Origin: Streptomyces sclerotialus
GTDB taxonomy: Bacteria; Actinomycetota; Actinomycetes; Streptomycetales; Streptomycetaceae
Reading direction: 5' to 3'
Assembly: GCF_040907265.1 (NCBI RefSeq)
Contig: NZ_JBFOHP010000002.1
Coordinates: forward strand, 8,122,001 to 8,186,000
Length of the DNA: 64,000 bases
A program made the position numbers and the translations under genes. Every line of letters starts with the position of its first letter. Position 1 is the first letter of the stretch. Of the stretch, positions 42,671 through 50,545 are shown piece by piece. The notes beneath the pieces were generated by a model. That model was not told where the DNA came from. It saw only the letters and a program-made list of their open reading frames with translations, and ran no database searches.

Positions 42671-43936
42671 TCACATCGGCTCCCCCCGGTGGCGGCACGC
42701 CGCATCGTTTCCGGCCGGACGCCCGGGCCCGGGGGCGGCCGGCTCGCCGTGTCCTTGCCACGGCCGGGCGAGGATGATCAGCACTGCCGCGGAGAGCAGC
42801 ACGAAGCCGAGTACGACGACGGCCGTCGACATGGCGGTGGTAGGACCCAGGACGCCGGGCAGCGGTGCGGCCGCGGCACCGAGCGCGAATTGGGCGCCGC
42901 CGAGCAGGCCGGAAGCGGCTCCGGGGGCATCCCTGCCGACCGCGAGTACGAGGGTGGTCGACGCAGGCAGCAGGATGCCGAATCCGGTCGTCAGGCCGAA
43001 CAGGCAGGCCCAGGTGGTGGGGAGCGTGCTGATGCCGAGGACGAGCAGAGTCACCAGTGTGAGCACTGAGGCGACGGTCACGATGACGCCGATGACGAGC
43101 AGCGAGTTGAGACGTACCCGCGCGGCCAGCCGTCCGAAGACCGCGCCGGCCGCTACGGTGCCGACGGCGTTCGTGGCGAAGACGAGGCCGTAGCCGGCGG
43201 GGGACAGGCCGTAGACGTTCCGGAAGACGAAGGGCGAGCCGGTGATGTAGGCGAACAGGGCGGCCAGTCCACAGCCCAGGACGAGCAGATAGCCGATCAG
43301 TTCGCGCCGCCGCAGCAGTCCGCCCGTCGCGGCGAGTACGGCCCGCAGGCCACCGGTCCGGCGCCGCTCGGCAGGCAGCGATTCGGGGACCCACGCCCTG
43401 ACCGCGGTCGTCAACAACAGCCCGGTCACGGCCAGTGCCACGAACACCAGCCGCCACGAGCCGATACCGAGCAGGAGCCCTCCGGTCACCGGCGCCAGAA
43501 CCGGGGCGGTCATCGCGATCACGCTCAGCGTCGTCAGTTGGCGGGCCGCGTGGCTGCCGCTGAAGCGGTCGCTGATGACGGCCCGTCCGATGACGAGCCC
43601 CGCGCTGCCGGCGATCCCTTGCAGCAGTCGGGCGACGTCGAACACGACGATGGACGGGGCGAGCGCACAGAGCAAGGACAACACGGTGAACGTGCCGGAA
43701 CCGGCCAGGAGCAGGCGCCTTCGCCCTGCCGCGTCGCTGACCGGGCCGAGCACGACCTGACCGACGGCGAGCCCGACGAGGCAGGCGGTCAGGGAAAGCT
43801 GGACAGCCGTTCCCGTGGTGCCGAACGAGGTGACGATCTCGGGAAAGCCAGGGATGTACATGTCGGTGGCGAACGGCGATACCGCCGAAAGCCCACCGAG
43901 GACGACCACGAGTCGCCCCGTTCCGGTGCGGGTCAT
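42671..43936 (-). CDS. Bcr/CflA-type MFS drug exporter
   Basis: A 421-residue transporter with about 12 membrane segments. The Bcr/CflA signature is visible: SPFATDMYIPGFPEIVTSFG near the N-terminus, motif A as LGPVSDAAGRRRLLLAG, and the antiporter motif region APVLAPVTGGLLL. It probably exports a drug-like compound by proton antiport. Just right of the polyketide genes, it could be the self-resistance pump, though a strand change and terminator separate them. The C-terminal tail is polar and short. Confidence 0.88.
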   Translation of the reverse strand: MTRTGTGRLVVVLGGLSAVSPFATDMYIPGFPEIVTSFGTTGTAVQLSLTACLVGLAVGQVVLGPVSDAAGRRRLLLAGSGTFTVLSLLCALAPSIVVFDVARLLQGIAGSAGLVIGRAVISDRFSGSHAARQLTTLSVIAMTAPVLAPVTGGLLLGIGSWRLVFVALAVTGLLLTTAVRAWVPESLPAERRRTGGLRAVLAATGGLLRRRELIGYLLVLGCGLAALFAYITGSPFVFRNVYGLSPAGYGLVFATNAVGTVAAGAVFGRLAARVRLNSLLVIGVIVTVASVLTLVTLLVLGISTLPTTWACLFGLTTGFGILLPASTTLVLAVGRDAPGAASGLLGGAQFALGAAAAPLPGVLGPTTAMSTAVVVLGFVLLSAAVLIILARPWQGHGEPAAPGPGRPAGNDAACRHRGEPM

Positions 43937-44097
43937 CGGTCTCCGTCTGAGCGTGCCTGTAACTCGTCACATCGTGGGCGACCGGGCCGCGTTGTGGTGT
44001 GGAGGGACGGGCCCGGGAATGTGGAGCGCGGTGCTCTCGCCGACGGGCGGTGGATGACAGACACCAAGTGTCAGGCCGCGGGGCGGCGGGCGTCACG

Positions 44098-45153
44098 TCA
44101 GGAGTGCGCCCGCCGGAACCGGGCGGGGGTGATGCCCCGGTCGCGCCGGAACGCGTAGCCGAAGTTGCTGGGCGAGGCGTAGCCGACCTCGTGCCCGATC
44201 CGGGCCACCGGCCAGTCCGTCTCGACGAGCAACGCGGCAGCCCGGTCCAAGCAGCGACGCCGGTGGTGATCCATCACCGACGTCCCGTAGAGGGCACGGA
44301 ACCCGGTGGCGAGCCGCCGGACCGACATCGACGACGCACGGGCCAGATCGGCCAGCGTCGGCGGCGCGTGGCGTTCCTGCCAGAGCAGCTCGGGGACCCG
44401 GCGCAACGCGGCCACCTCGTGGTCCTCCAGAGCAGGGCCCCGGTCAGCAGGGCCCCGGTCAGCAGGGCCCCGGCCCTCTGCGGCCGGGGCGCTGACCGCG
44501 AGTCCGTCGACCAGTGCGGCCAGCGCTGCCACGAGCCGCGATTCCAGGAACAGCGGGCGCCCCGGGGACGATCGCCGGTGCAGGAAAATCTCCGCCAGCG
44601 GGCCGGCCACCGGACGCAACGCGGCGGACCGGCCCAGATACTGCTCGCGGGCGACGCCATCCGGTCGGTTGCCGGGGAGAGCGTCCACACCGAGACCGCC
44701 GAGGTAGGACTCCAGCCTGGCCCAGGTCCCGCTGATTGACACCGCTCGGTACCGCTCGCCGTCGCCGTGTGTGACGACGCCTTCGGTGGCGCACCGGGGG
44801 CTCAGCGACACCGAGCGGGCGTGCAGCTCGCCGTCGCCGGAACGGGCCTCGCTGATGTGCATGCGCCCGTCCACGCAGTGCTCCAGTTCGAAGTGGTCGC
44901 TCGGAAAGGCGTACCCGACCTGGTGCCCACCGGCCCCGGCGAACGCGACGTCGTAACGGACGATGTGGAACCCGCTCCGCAAGGACGTCACCTCGATCGT
45001 GCCGTCACCGACCTCCGGCCGGAGCCGATACCGGACGGTGCCGCCGCTGTCGCTGCTCTCGTCGGCCTGCGCGATCGACGCGTAGTACGCAGCGCATGAC
45101 GCGTCCCACGCGGCCGAACCGACCGCGCCGACGAGTTGGTGAATCCGGGTCAC
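44098..45153 (-). CDS. AraC-family transcriptional regulator
   Basis: This 351-residue protein has an N-terminal AraC_binding_2-like sensor region (RYRLRPEVGDGTIEVTSLRS, HIVRYDVAFAGAG). The C-terminal double helix-turn-helix comprises LADLARASSMSVRRLATGFR and ARIGHEVGYASPSNFGYAFR, ending ITPARFRRAHS. A short linker repeat (GPADRGPADRGP) comes from a tandem 15-bp duplication at ~44450. It lies 161 bp beyond the exporter start on the same strand, so it may control that exporter. Confidence 0.88.
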   Translation of the reverse strand: MTRIHQLVGAVGSAAWDASCAAYYASIAQADESSDSGGTVRYRLRPEVGDGTIEVTSLRSGFHIVRYDVAFAGAGGHQVGYAFPSDHFELEHCVDGRMHISEARSGDGELHARSVSLSPRCATEGVVTHGDGERYRAVSISGTWARLESYLGGLGVDALPGNRPDGVAREQYLGRSAALRPVAGPLAEIFLHRRSSPGRPLFLESRLVAALAALVDGLAVSAPAAEGRGPADRGPADRGPALEDHEVAALRRVPELLWQERHAPPTLADLARASSMSVRRLATGFRALYGTSVMDHHRRRCLDRAAALLVETDWPVARIGHEVGYASPSNFGYAFRRDRGITPARFRRAHS

Positions 45154-45463
45154 GAGGTGACAGGTTAGCCGTATTCAGCCCCTTGCTCCGTGCCTCGGCG
45201 CCTGGGGCGGAATGACGGATTTCTGACTGACGTGGCGTCCGGCAGACAGGAAGGATCACGTCTGGCAGGGGCCGCCGGGCCGTCATGCACCGGGCCCCGC
45301 CGTTCTCCGTCCGTAACTGTTCTTCGAGCACCAGCGTTCATCATCAAGCACCAGCGCTCGTCATCGAGCACCAGCGTTGTCCGAGCACCAGCGTTCGTCA
45401 TTGAGCACCAAGGTTCGTCATCGACCACCGACAATTTTCGTCCACCGACCCAGGGAGCATCTG
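45154..45463. other. gene-free leader region upstream of the NlpC-like gene
   Basis: The 310-bp gap contains five copies of a 20-bp direct repeat (listed separately) close upstream of the secreted-protein gene. The remaining ~170 bp hold nothing I can assign. They must include the AraC gene's promoter on the minus strand. Confidence 0.5.
45325..45421. repeat. 20-bp direct repeat, 5 copies
   Basis: Units of the form cgagcaccagcgttcgtcat start at 45325, 45345, 45365 (17 bp, shortened), 45382 and 45402, with a degenerate start of a sixth at 45422. The array ends 43 bp before the TTG start codon of the secreted protein, in its leader or promoter. It could be a protein-binding array or a slippage product. 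Confidence 0.85.
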
Positions 45464-45988
45464 TTGATCACCCGACGTTCGGCCGCGCTCGTCGCGCTGG
45501 CCGTGGCTGCCGCCACGCTCGCCGCACCCAGCGCGCACGCCGCCGACGCCCCCGACACGTCCCTGCCTACTGCGGCGCCCACCATCACCCGCGCCGAAGT
45601 GCTGGCCCGTACGAAGTTCTGGTTCGATCGCCAGGTGCCCTACAGCCAGAAGCGCACCTACCCCGACCCGCAGGGCAGGCAGTACCGCACCGACTCCAGC
45701 GGCTACGCCTCGATGGCTCTGAAGCTGCCCACGCCCGGTTTCAACACCCAGGGTCTGGCCTCCCCGGCTGTCACCGAGAAGATCACCAAGGACCAGCTCC
45801 AGATCGGCGACCTGCTCCTCAACAAGAGCAAGCACGTCGTGATCTTCGCGGGGTGGGCAAACCCGGCCAAGACCAGGTACTGGACGTACGAGCAGACCCC
45901 GCCGCGCGTCAAGAACCGCACCGTTCCCTACCCCTACTTCGCGGGCAACGGGAAGTTCGAGCCCTACCGCTACAAGTACATCAAGTAG
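45464..45988 (+). CDS. secreted NlpC/P60-like protein with Ser at the catalytic Cys position
   Basis: A 174-residue protein starting at TTG 45464 (GGGAG 7 nt upstream). A Sec signal peptide is clear (TRRSAALVALAVAAATLAAP, then SAHA|AD). The mature part follows the actinobacterial NlpC/P60 pattern: FWFDRQVPYSQ, YRTDSSGYASMALKL, ITKDQLQIGDLLL, KHVVIFAGWAN, YWTYEQ, PYPYF, YRYKYIK. In active enzymes the block reads D-C-S-G-Y; here it reads D-S-S-G-Y, so the nucleophile is lost or changed to Ser, while the His block (KHVVIFAGW) remains. It may bind peptidoglycan without cutting it. Confidence 0.8.
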   Translation: MITRRSAALVALAVAAATLAAPSAHAADAPDTSLPTAAPTITRAEVLARTKFWFDRQVPYSQKRTYPDPQGRQYRTDSSGYASMALKLPTPGFNTQGLASPAVTEKITKDQLQIGDLLLNKSKHVVIFAGWANPAKTRYWTYEQTPPRVKNRTVPYPYFAGNGKFEPYRYKYIK

Positions 45989-46409
45989 CAGCCGCGACGA
46001 GCGGAACGCCGACTGCGGGGGCGACCTCTCGGCGCTCTTCACCTGACTGCTGACTACGGGAACCAACGCGATCGTGGTCGCCGGATCGGGCACGGACACG
46101 TGTCATCCGGCGACCACGAAGCCGCGAATCAGCCTGTCTCCCTTTGTCCGCCAGCCCTCCATGCGCCGCCTTACCGCGGCGCCCTGTCACTGTGTTCGCC
46201 TTGTCGCTGTGTTCGGTTCATTGACACCGGGTGAAGCGAACGGGTGCCGTGACGGCAGCCACAGGGTGTTCTGCACGCCACCCCGGACACGTAAGGGCAG
46301 GCATGAGCGTCAAGAGCGGCACCGTGACCACCGTCCGGGTACCGATTCCGGCCGAGGAGCTGGGCCCCGTGGCCGTCCACGACGCGATGAGTACGTACGT
46401 CAGCGCGGC
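45989..46409. other. intergenic region between converging genes, with a possible gene fragment
   Basis: This 421-bp gap has no complete gene. A short plus-strand frame from ATG 46304 (MSVKSGTVTTVRVPIPAEEL, then GPVAVHD) resembles the very start of phosphotriesterase-like proteins and then runs into the antisense of the next gene. It may be a gene relic, but the match is too short to claim. Confidence 0.4.
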
Positions 46410-47513
46410 TCAGGCTGCGTCGAGCTCCTTCAGCAGCTCGAAGGTGAGCGCGTCGACCGGGCGTGCTTCGGTCGCACTCTCCTGGCTGAAGGTGTTCACC
46501 ATCATCACCACCGCCGTTCCGCTTTCCCGGCTGAACGCGGCGCAGCTGCTGAATCCGCCGGTGCCGCCGTTGTGCCAGGTCATGGTGCGGCCCGTGGGCA
46601 GTGGGGCGAGGTGCCAGCCGAGCCCGATCCGCAGTCCGCTGCCGGAGTCGGTGAAGCGGGGGCGCTGGGTCAATTCGATCGCGGCCTGCAACGGCGAGTG
46701 CTTCGGGCGCAGTTGTGCCCCCAGAAACCTCAGCATGTCGTCGGCGGTGCTGTACATCGAGGTGCCGGCGGCGCTGAGCACGTGGTCGTGCCAGTCGGGC
46801 GCGGGCTCCCCGGCGAGATGACCGACGGCCTTACGCGCCGCCATGTCCGGCCGCAGCTTCGTCGTGGTGTCCGTCAGCCGGAGCGGCGACGCCACGTCCC
46901 GCCGCAGCATCGAGTCGACGTCGTCGAACGCCAGCGCCTGGCCGAGCAGCCCGAAACCCAGGTTCGAGTACGCGTACACGCTGCCCGGCTCGGTGCTCAG
47001 TTGGGTCTCGCGCAGACCGGCAGCCAGGTCGTCCAGCGTGTAGTGAGCGTAGGGGTCCTGCGGATCCGCGCCCTTGAGAAGGTTCGGCGGCAGCGAGGGC
47101 AGGCCGGAGGTGTGGGTCGCCAGATCGCCCAGTGTGATCCGCCGGGGACCCTTGCGCGGGATGCGGAACCGGGCAGGCAGGACGAGCGGCGCATCGAGGC
47201 GGGCCGTACCCGCGCATACGGCATGCGCGAGGGCGGTGGCGGTGAGCGTCTTGCTGATGGACCCGAGCTGGAACACCGTCCTGCTGTCCGGCGCCGGGCC
47301 GTCCGCGCTCCTCTTTCCGGCGCCCGCGACGTACCTGCGCCCGCCCTGTATCACTCCGCAGACCACGCCCGGACTGCCGGCGGCCAGCGCCCGGGCCAGG
47401 TAATGCCGCACCCGGCTGGGCAGACCGCCGCGCGCGGCGGCGGGTGTGGGCAGCAGCGGCAGGCCCGCTGCCGCTGCCGCTGTCGCTGTGATGAGAAAGG
47501 CCCGTCGGTTCAT
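46410..47513 (-). CDS. secreted beta-lactamase-fold serine hydrolase
   Basis: This 367-residue protein has a twin-Arg start (MNRRAFLITATAAAAAGLPL) typical of Tat export. The serine beta-lactamase/DD-peptidase motifs are present: S-x-x-K in FQLGSISKTLTA, Y-x-N in YAYSNLGFGLLG, and the third motif HNGGTGGFSS near the C-terminus. These class C-like hydrolases include esterases, D-aminopeptidases and DD-carboxypeptidases. True beta-lactam resistance cannot be deduced. An isolated gene with an upstream 16-bp palindrome. Confidence 0.88.
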   Translation of the reverse strand: MNRRAFLITATAAAAAGLPLLPTPAAARGGLPSRVRHYLARALAAGSPGVVCGVIQGGRRYVAGAGKRSADGPAPDSRTVFQLGSISKTLTATALAHAVCAGTARLDAPLVLPARFRIPRKGPRRITLGDLATHTSGLPSLPPNLLKGADPQDPYAHYTLDDLAAGLRETQLSTEPGSVYAYSNLGFGLLGQALAFDDVDSMLRRDVASPLRLTDTTTKLRPDMAARKAVGHLAGEPAPDWHDHVLSAAGTSMYSTADDMLRFLGAQLRPKHSPLQAAIELTQRPRFTDSGSGLRIGLGWHLAPLPTGRTMTWHNGGTGGFSSCAAFSRESGTAVVMMVNTFSQESATEARPVDALTFELLKELDAA

Positions 47514-47602
47514 GAGCGGTGGTTCCCCCGTCGTAGTGTCGGCCGAGTCCCTCCGGTCCCGGACTTCTCGAAGGAGCTCGCCAGCCAGGCCTCTGACATT
47601 AC

Positions 47603-47618
47603 GTTATTACGTAATAAC
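47603..47618. promoter_or_regulatory. perfect 16-bp AT-rich palindrome (GTTATTACGTAATAAC)
   Basis: The dyad stands out in very GC-rich surroundings. It lies 90 bp upstream of the beta-lactamase-fold gene and 69 bp past the end of the DUF4232 gene. Likely operator of a TetR/MarR/GntR-type repressor encoded elsewhere. Confidence 0.5.
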
Positions 47619-47686
47619 AGAGCAAGGGGGTGGCGGCGGCACCGCTTCCGCCCGGTCCGACCCGCCCGCTGATGCCTGCCCCGCGC

Positions 47687-48415
47687 TCACTCCTCCGGCG
47701 CGTTGACCGGGCCGACGAAGGTTCCCGGGCGGGTGGCGGCCGACTGGTCCAGCAGCGCGCCGCCGTACGGCCAGTCCAGCACGATGTTCCGGCGCTCGTT
47801 CGGCGGGGTGATGACCACCTGGTCCGGTGCGAACTTCCGGTCGTCGTCGCGGGTCGACGCCAGGAAGGTGATGTCGACGACGGCCTTCCCGCCGGCGTCG
47901 AGCCGGACCGGCTTCGGCTTGCCGTTGGTACGCCGCAGGTCCCAGGTTTCGCCGTGGGCGGTCCGGAGTTGGACGCCGGGGAAGCCGGCCATGGTGCAGT
48001 CGCTGGTGCCGGTGTTCGTGAGCACCACCCGGGCGGTCTGCTGCCCGTCGTACTCCATGTCCGGGCCGCCCTCGAAGTTCGACCACGCGGCCTTGAGGTG
48101 GTCGCTGGTGCAGTGGCTCGCCGACGTCGACGAAGAGTTGTCGGAGGTGCTGCCCGTCTTGGTGTCGACGGCCTTGCTGGAGCCGCCCGTGGATCCGCCG
48201 GTTCCTTCCGTGGACCCGCCGGAGCCACTGGAGGAACCACCGGAGCCGCCGGAGGAACCGCCCGAGTCGCTGGTCGAGGCGGCCGGAGACGAGCCTCCCT
48301 TGGCGTCGGTGCCGGTCCCGCCGCCTCCGCAGGCGGTGAGCGAGAACGCGGCAGCGGCGACCAGTGAGGCGGCGGCAACGGTGCGAGTGCGACGGAGAGC
48401 GGTCTTGCGCGACAT
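47687..48415 (-). CDS. DUF4232 lipoprotein
   Basis: This 242-residue protein has a lipobox signal (LVAAAAFSLTACGGGG). A long Gly/Ser/Thr linker with GSGG and EGTGG repeats follows. The C-terminal DUF4232 domain (CTSDHLKAAWSNFEGG, RVVLTNTGTSDCTMAGFPGV, VVDITFLASTRDDDRKFAPD, VITPPNERRN) is a beta sandwich with a paired Cys, common in actinobacterial surface lipoproteins. Function unknown. ATG 48415 has GGAGG close by. Confidence 0.85.
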   Translation of the reverse strand: MSRKTALRRTRTVAAASLVAAAAFSLTACGGGGTGTDAKGGSSPAASTSDSGGSSGGSGGSSSGSGGSTEGTGGSTGGSSKAVDTKTGSTSDNSSSTSASHCTSDHLKAAWSNFEGGPDMEYDGQQTARVVLTNTGTSDCTMAGFPGVQLRTAHGETWDLRRTNGKPKPVRLDAGGKAVVDITFLASTRDDDRKFAPDQVVITPPNERRNIVLDWPYGGALLDQSAATRPGTFVGPVNAPEE

Positions 48416-48505
48416 TCATTCCTCCAAGGGCGGGTGGTTGACGTGTGTGAGACAACTCTGTCCGCCGCCGCTGATGATCGACTAACTCGTGACTAACGCG
48501 TCGCT

Positions 48506-48561
48506 GGCGTGCGGCGTGCGGCGTGCGGCGTGCGGCGTGCAGGGACCCTGATTGATCAGGG
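48506..48561. repeat. 7-bp tandem repeat (ggcgtgc x5) with adjacent hairpin
   Basis: Five exact copies of ggcgtgc (48506-48540) are followed by CCCTGAT-TG-ATCAGGG (48546-48561), a 7-bp dyad. The dyad sits 8 bp past the LysE stop and may act as that gene's terminator. Confidence 0.7.
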
Positions 48562-48569
48562 AGCCGCGC

Positions 48570-49244
48570 TCAGCTCGCGATCGCGGTGCGGATACCCAGG
48601 GCGATCAGTACGGCTCCCGCCAGACGGCACATCCCCCGGCGGAACCGAGGAGTGCCGATCGTTGGGCGCGCGGCGGCGACCACAGACGTCCAGAACAGCA
48701 ACCACACCAGGACGACGACCACGTGCGCGACCGCAAGCGTCGCGATCTGCGGTGCGACGGGACGGCCGGCCGTGAGGAACTGCGGTACCAGGGTGAGATG
48801 GACCGAAGCCGCCTTGGGGTTGAGGACGTTGGACCACAGCCCCTGGCTGAAGCCCCCGAGCTGCGTCCAGGGCAGGCGCCATCGTCCCCGTACCGTCCGT
48901 TCAGCGCTTTTACCAACGTCTCGGTCAGCGTCTCGGTCAGCGCCTCGGTCAGCGTCTCGACGCGTCGAGCGCCACGTGGTCACGCCCAGCCAGATGAGAT
49001 AGATGCCGCCCAGGAGCTTCACTACCGTCAACGCCTGAGCCGACGACATGACCACGGCTGACAAGCCGATCGCGGCGAACGCCGCGTGTACCAGGAGCCC
49101 GCACGCCGAGCCGAATGCGGCGCGTACACCGTCGGACCGCGACCCAGCGATCACCTGCTGCGTGACGAGGGTGAAACTGGTGCCGGGAATCAACGTGAGG
49201 GGTGTGACTGCGGCGACGAAGCCGAGTACCTGGTGCCACTGCAC
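48570..49244 (-). CDS. LysE/RhtB-family amino-acid exporter
   Basis: This 224-residue membrane protein has the LysE/RhtB layout: N-terminal FVAAVTPLTLIPGTSFTLVT (GP-like first helix), TVVKLLGGIYLIWLGVTTWR, a polar loop, then SNVLNPKAASVHLTLVPQFL and three further helices. The polar loop contains a 12-bp tandem repeat giving DADRGADRDADRD, an expansion not needed for the fold. It likely exports amino acids or related metabolites. Confidence 0.85.
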   Translation of the reverse strand: MQWHQVLGFVAAVTPLTLIPGTSFTLVTQQVIAGSRSDGVRAAFGSACGLLVHAAFAAIGLSAVVMSSAQALTVVKLLGGIYLIWLGVTTWRSTRRDADRGADRDADRDVGKSAERTVRGRWRLPWTQLGGFSQGLWSNVLNPKAASVHLTLVPQFLTAGRPVAPQIATLAVAHVVVVLVWLLFWTSVVAAARPTIGTPRFRRGMCRLAGAVLIALGIRTAIAS

Positions 49245-49329
49245 ACCACGAGCCTATGCAGTGCGGCCCGCCACGTCACCCGTTCTCCGTCGATGACCAC
49301 TCAGCAGAACACCAGGGGAGGAGTCACAC

Positions 49330-50526
49330 ATGGGCGCACACACGCAGGACACGGCCAAGAGGCTGCGAATGATCACCGACGAGCTGTCGGACCGCTTCTA
49401 CGAGCGGGCCGACGTGATACGGACGCTGGTGGTGACCCTCCTGGCAGGGCAGCACTCGCTGGTGCTCGGCCCGCCCGGTACGGCGAAGTCCGAGATGGCC
49501 CGGGAGCTCACGGGCCGGATCGAGGGGGCGGCCTACTGGGAGATCCTGCTGTCGAAGTTCACCGCGCCGACGAGGATGTTCGGCCCCGTCGACGTCGCCG
49601 CGCTGGCCCGGGGTGAGTACCGGCAGGTCTACGACGGCCGTGCCACGACCGCGCACGTCGCGTTCATCGACGAGATCTTCAAGTGCTCCACGGCGGCACT
49701 GAACGAGACGCTGGGTTACCTCAACGAGCGGATCTACCACCCCGAGAGCGGCGGTGAGCCGATCCGCTGCCCCCTGATCGGAGCCATCACGGCGAGCAAC
49801 GAACTGCCCAGCGGGGAGGATTCGGCCGCGATCTACGACCGGCTGCTGGTCCGGATCGAGGTCGGCTACCTGGAAGATCCGTCGAACTTCGCCGCGCTCG
49901 TCCGCTCCGCCGTCAGCCGCCCCGCGCCACCGGCACGGACCACCGTCGAGCTGGCCGCGTTGCAGTACGCCGTGACGGACGCCGTCCCGGCCGTGGACGT
50001 CCCCGACGCGATCGTGGATGCGGTGTGTACGCTGCGGGCCGCCCTGCGGCGCAAGGAACTCGTCGCCTCCGACCGCCGCTGGAGACAGGCGGTGGGCCTG
50101 CTCCAGGCGTCCGCGTACCTCGACGGCCGTCCGGCGGTCGCCGAGTCCGACCTGTCGGTGCTGACCCACGTCCTGTGGAATTCCCCCGCCGAACGCCCCA
50201 CCGTCGAACGCGAGGTGCTGCAACTGGTCAATCCCGACGCCAAGGAGGCGCTCGACCTGGCCGACGCCATCGAGGAGCTGGAGGCCCAGCTCGACGCCAT
50301 GGCGGGGCAGTCCCGCGAGGCGCTGAGCGAGTGGGTCATCAAGAATGCCCACAGTAAGCTCGCCAAGGCCGGGCAGCGGCTGGAGAAACTGCGCGCGGAG
50401 GCAGCGGGCGCCGGCCGCTCCACCGCCGCCATCGACCGCGTCACCGGCCGCCACCGCGCCGTCCGTGCCCGCGTGCTCACCGAGGCCCTCGGCGTGGACG
50501 CGAGCACGGTGCAGGCCCAGCTCTGA
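49330..50526 (+). CDS. MoxR-family AAA+ ATPase (RavA-like)
   Basis: A 398-residue ATPase with Walker A GPPGTAKS (47-54), Walker B VAFIDEIFK (about 110-118), sensor 1 in ITASNELPSGED and an Arg-rich lid region. The spacing matches MoxR/RavA proteins, which work with VWA-domain partners to remodel complexes. The C-terminal 130 residues are helical and specific to this type (EALDLADAIEELEAQLDAMA). The partner VWA gene follows 19 bp later. TIR-WD40 and SLATT-like genes come next, so this is likely part of a conflict system. Confidence 0.88.
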   Translation: MGAHTQDTAKRLRMITDELSDRFYERADVIRTLVVTLLAGQHSLVLGPPGTAKSEMARELTGRIEGAAYWEILLSKFTAPTRMFGPVDVAALARGEYRQVYDGRATTAHVAFIDEIFKCSTAALNETLGYLNERIYHPESGGEPIRCPLIGAITASNELPSGEDSAAIYDRLLVRIEVGYLEDPSNFAALVRSAVSRPAPPARTTVELAALQYAVTDAVPAVDVPDAIVDAVCTLRAALRRKELVASDRRWRQAVGLLQASAYLDGRPAVAESDLSVLTHVLWNSPAERPTVEREVLQLVNPDAKEALDLADAIEELEAQLDAMAGQSREALSEWVIKNAHSKLAKAGQRLEKLRAEAAGAGRSTAAIDRVTGRHRAVRARVLTEALGVDASTVQAQL

Positions 50527-50545
50527 ACACCGGGGGAGCATGACC

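Noticed and set aside
46304..46400. Phosphotriesterase-like N-terminal fragment
   Set aside because: Only ~25 residues resemble the family start and the metal-binding H-x-H is incomplete; too short to call.
46410..47513. Calling the serine hydrolase an antibiotic-resistance beta-lactamase
   Set aside because: Motifs fit the wide class C-like hydrolase group, which includes esterases and peptidases; sequence alone does not show resistance.
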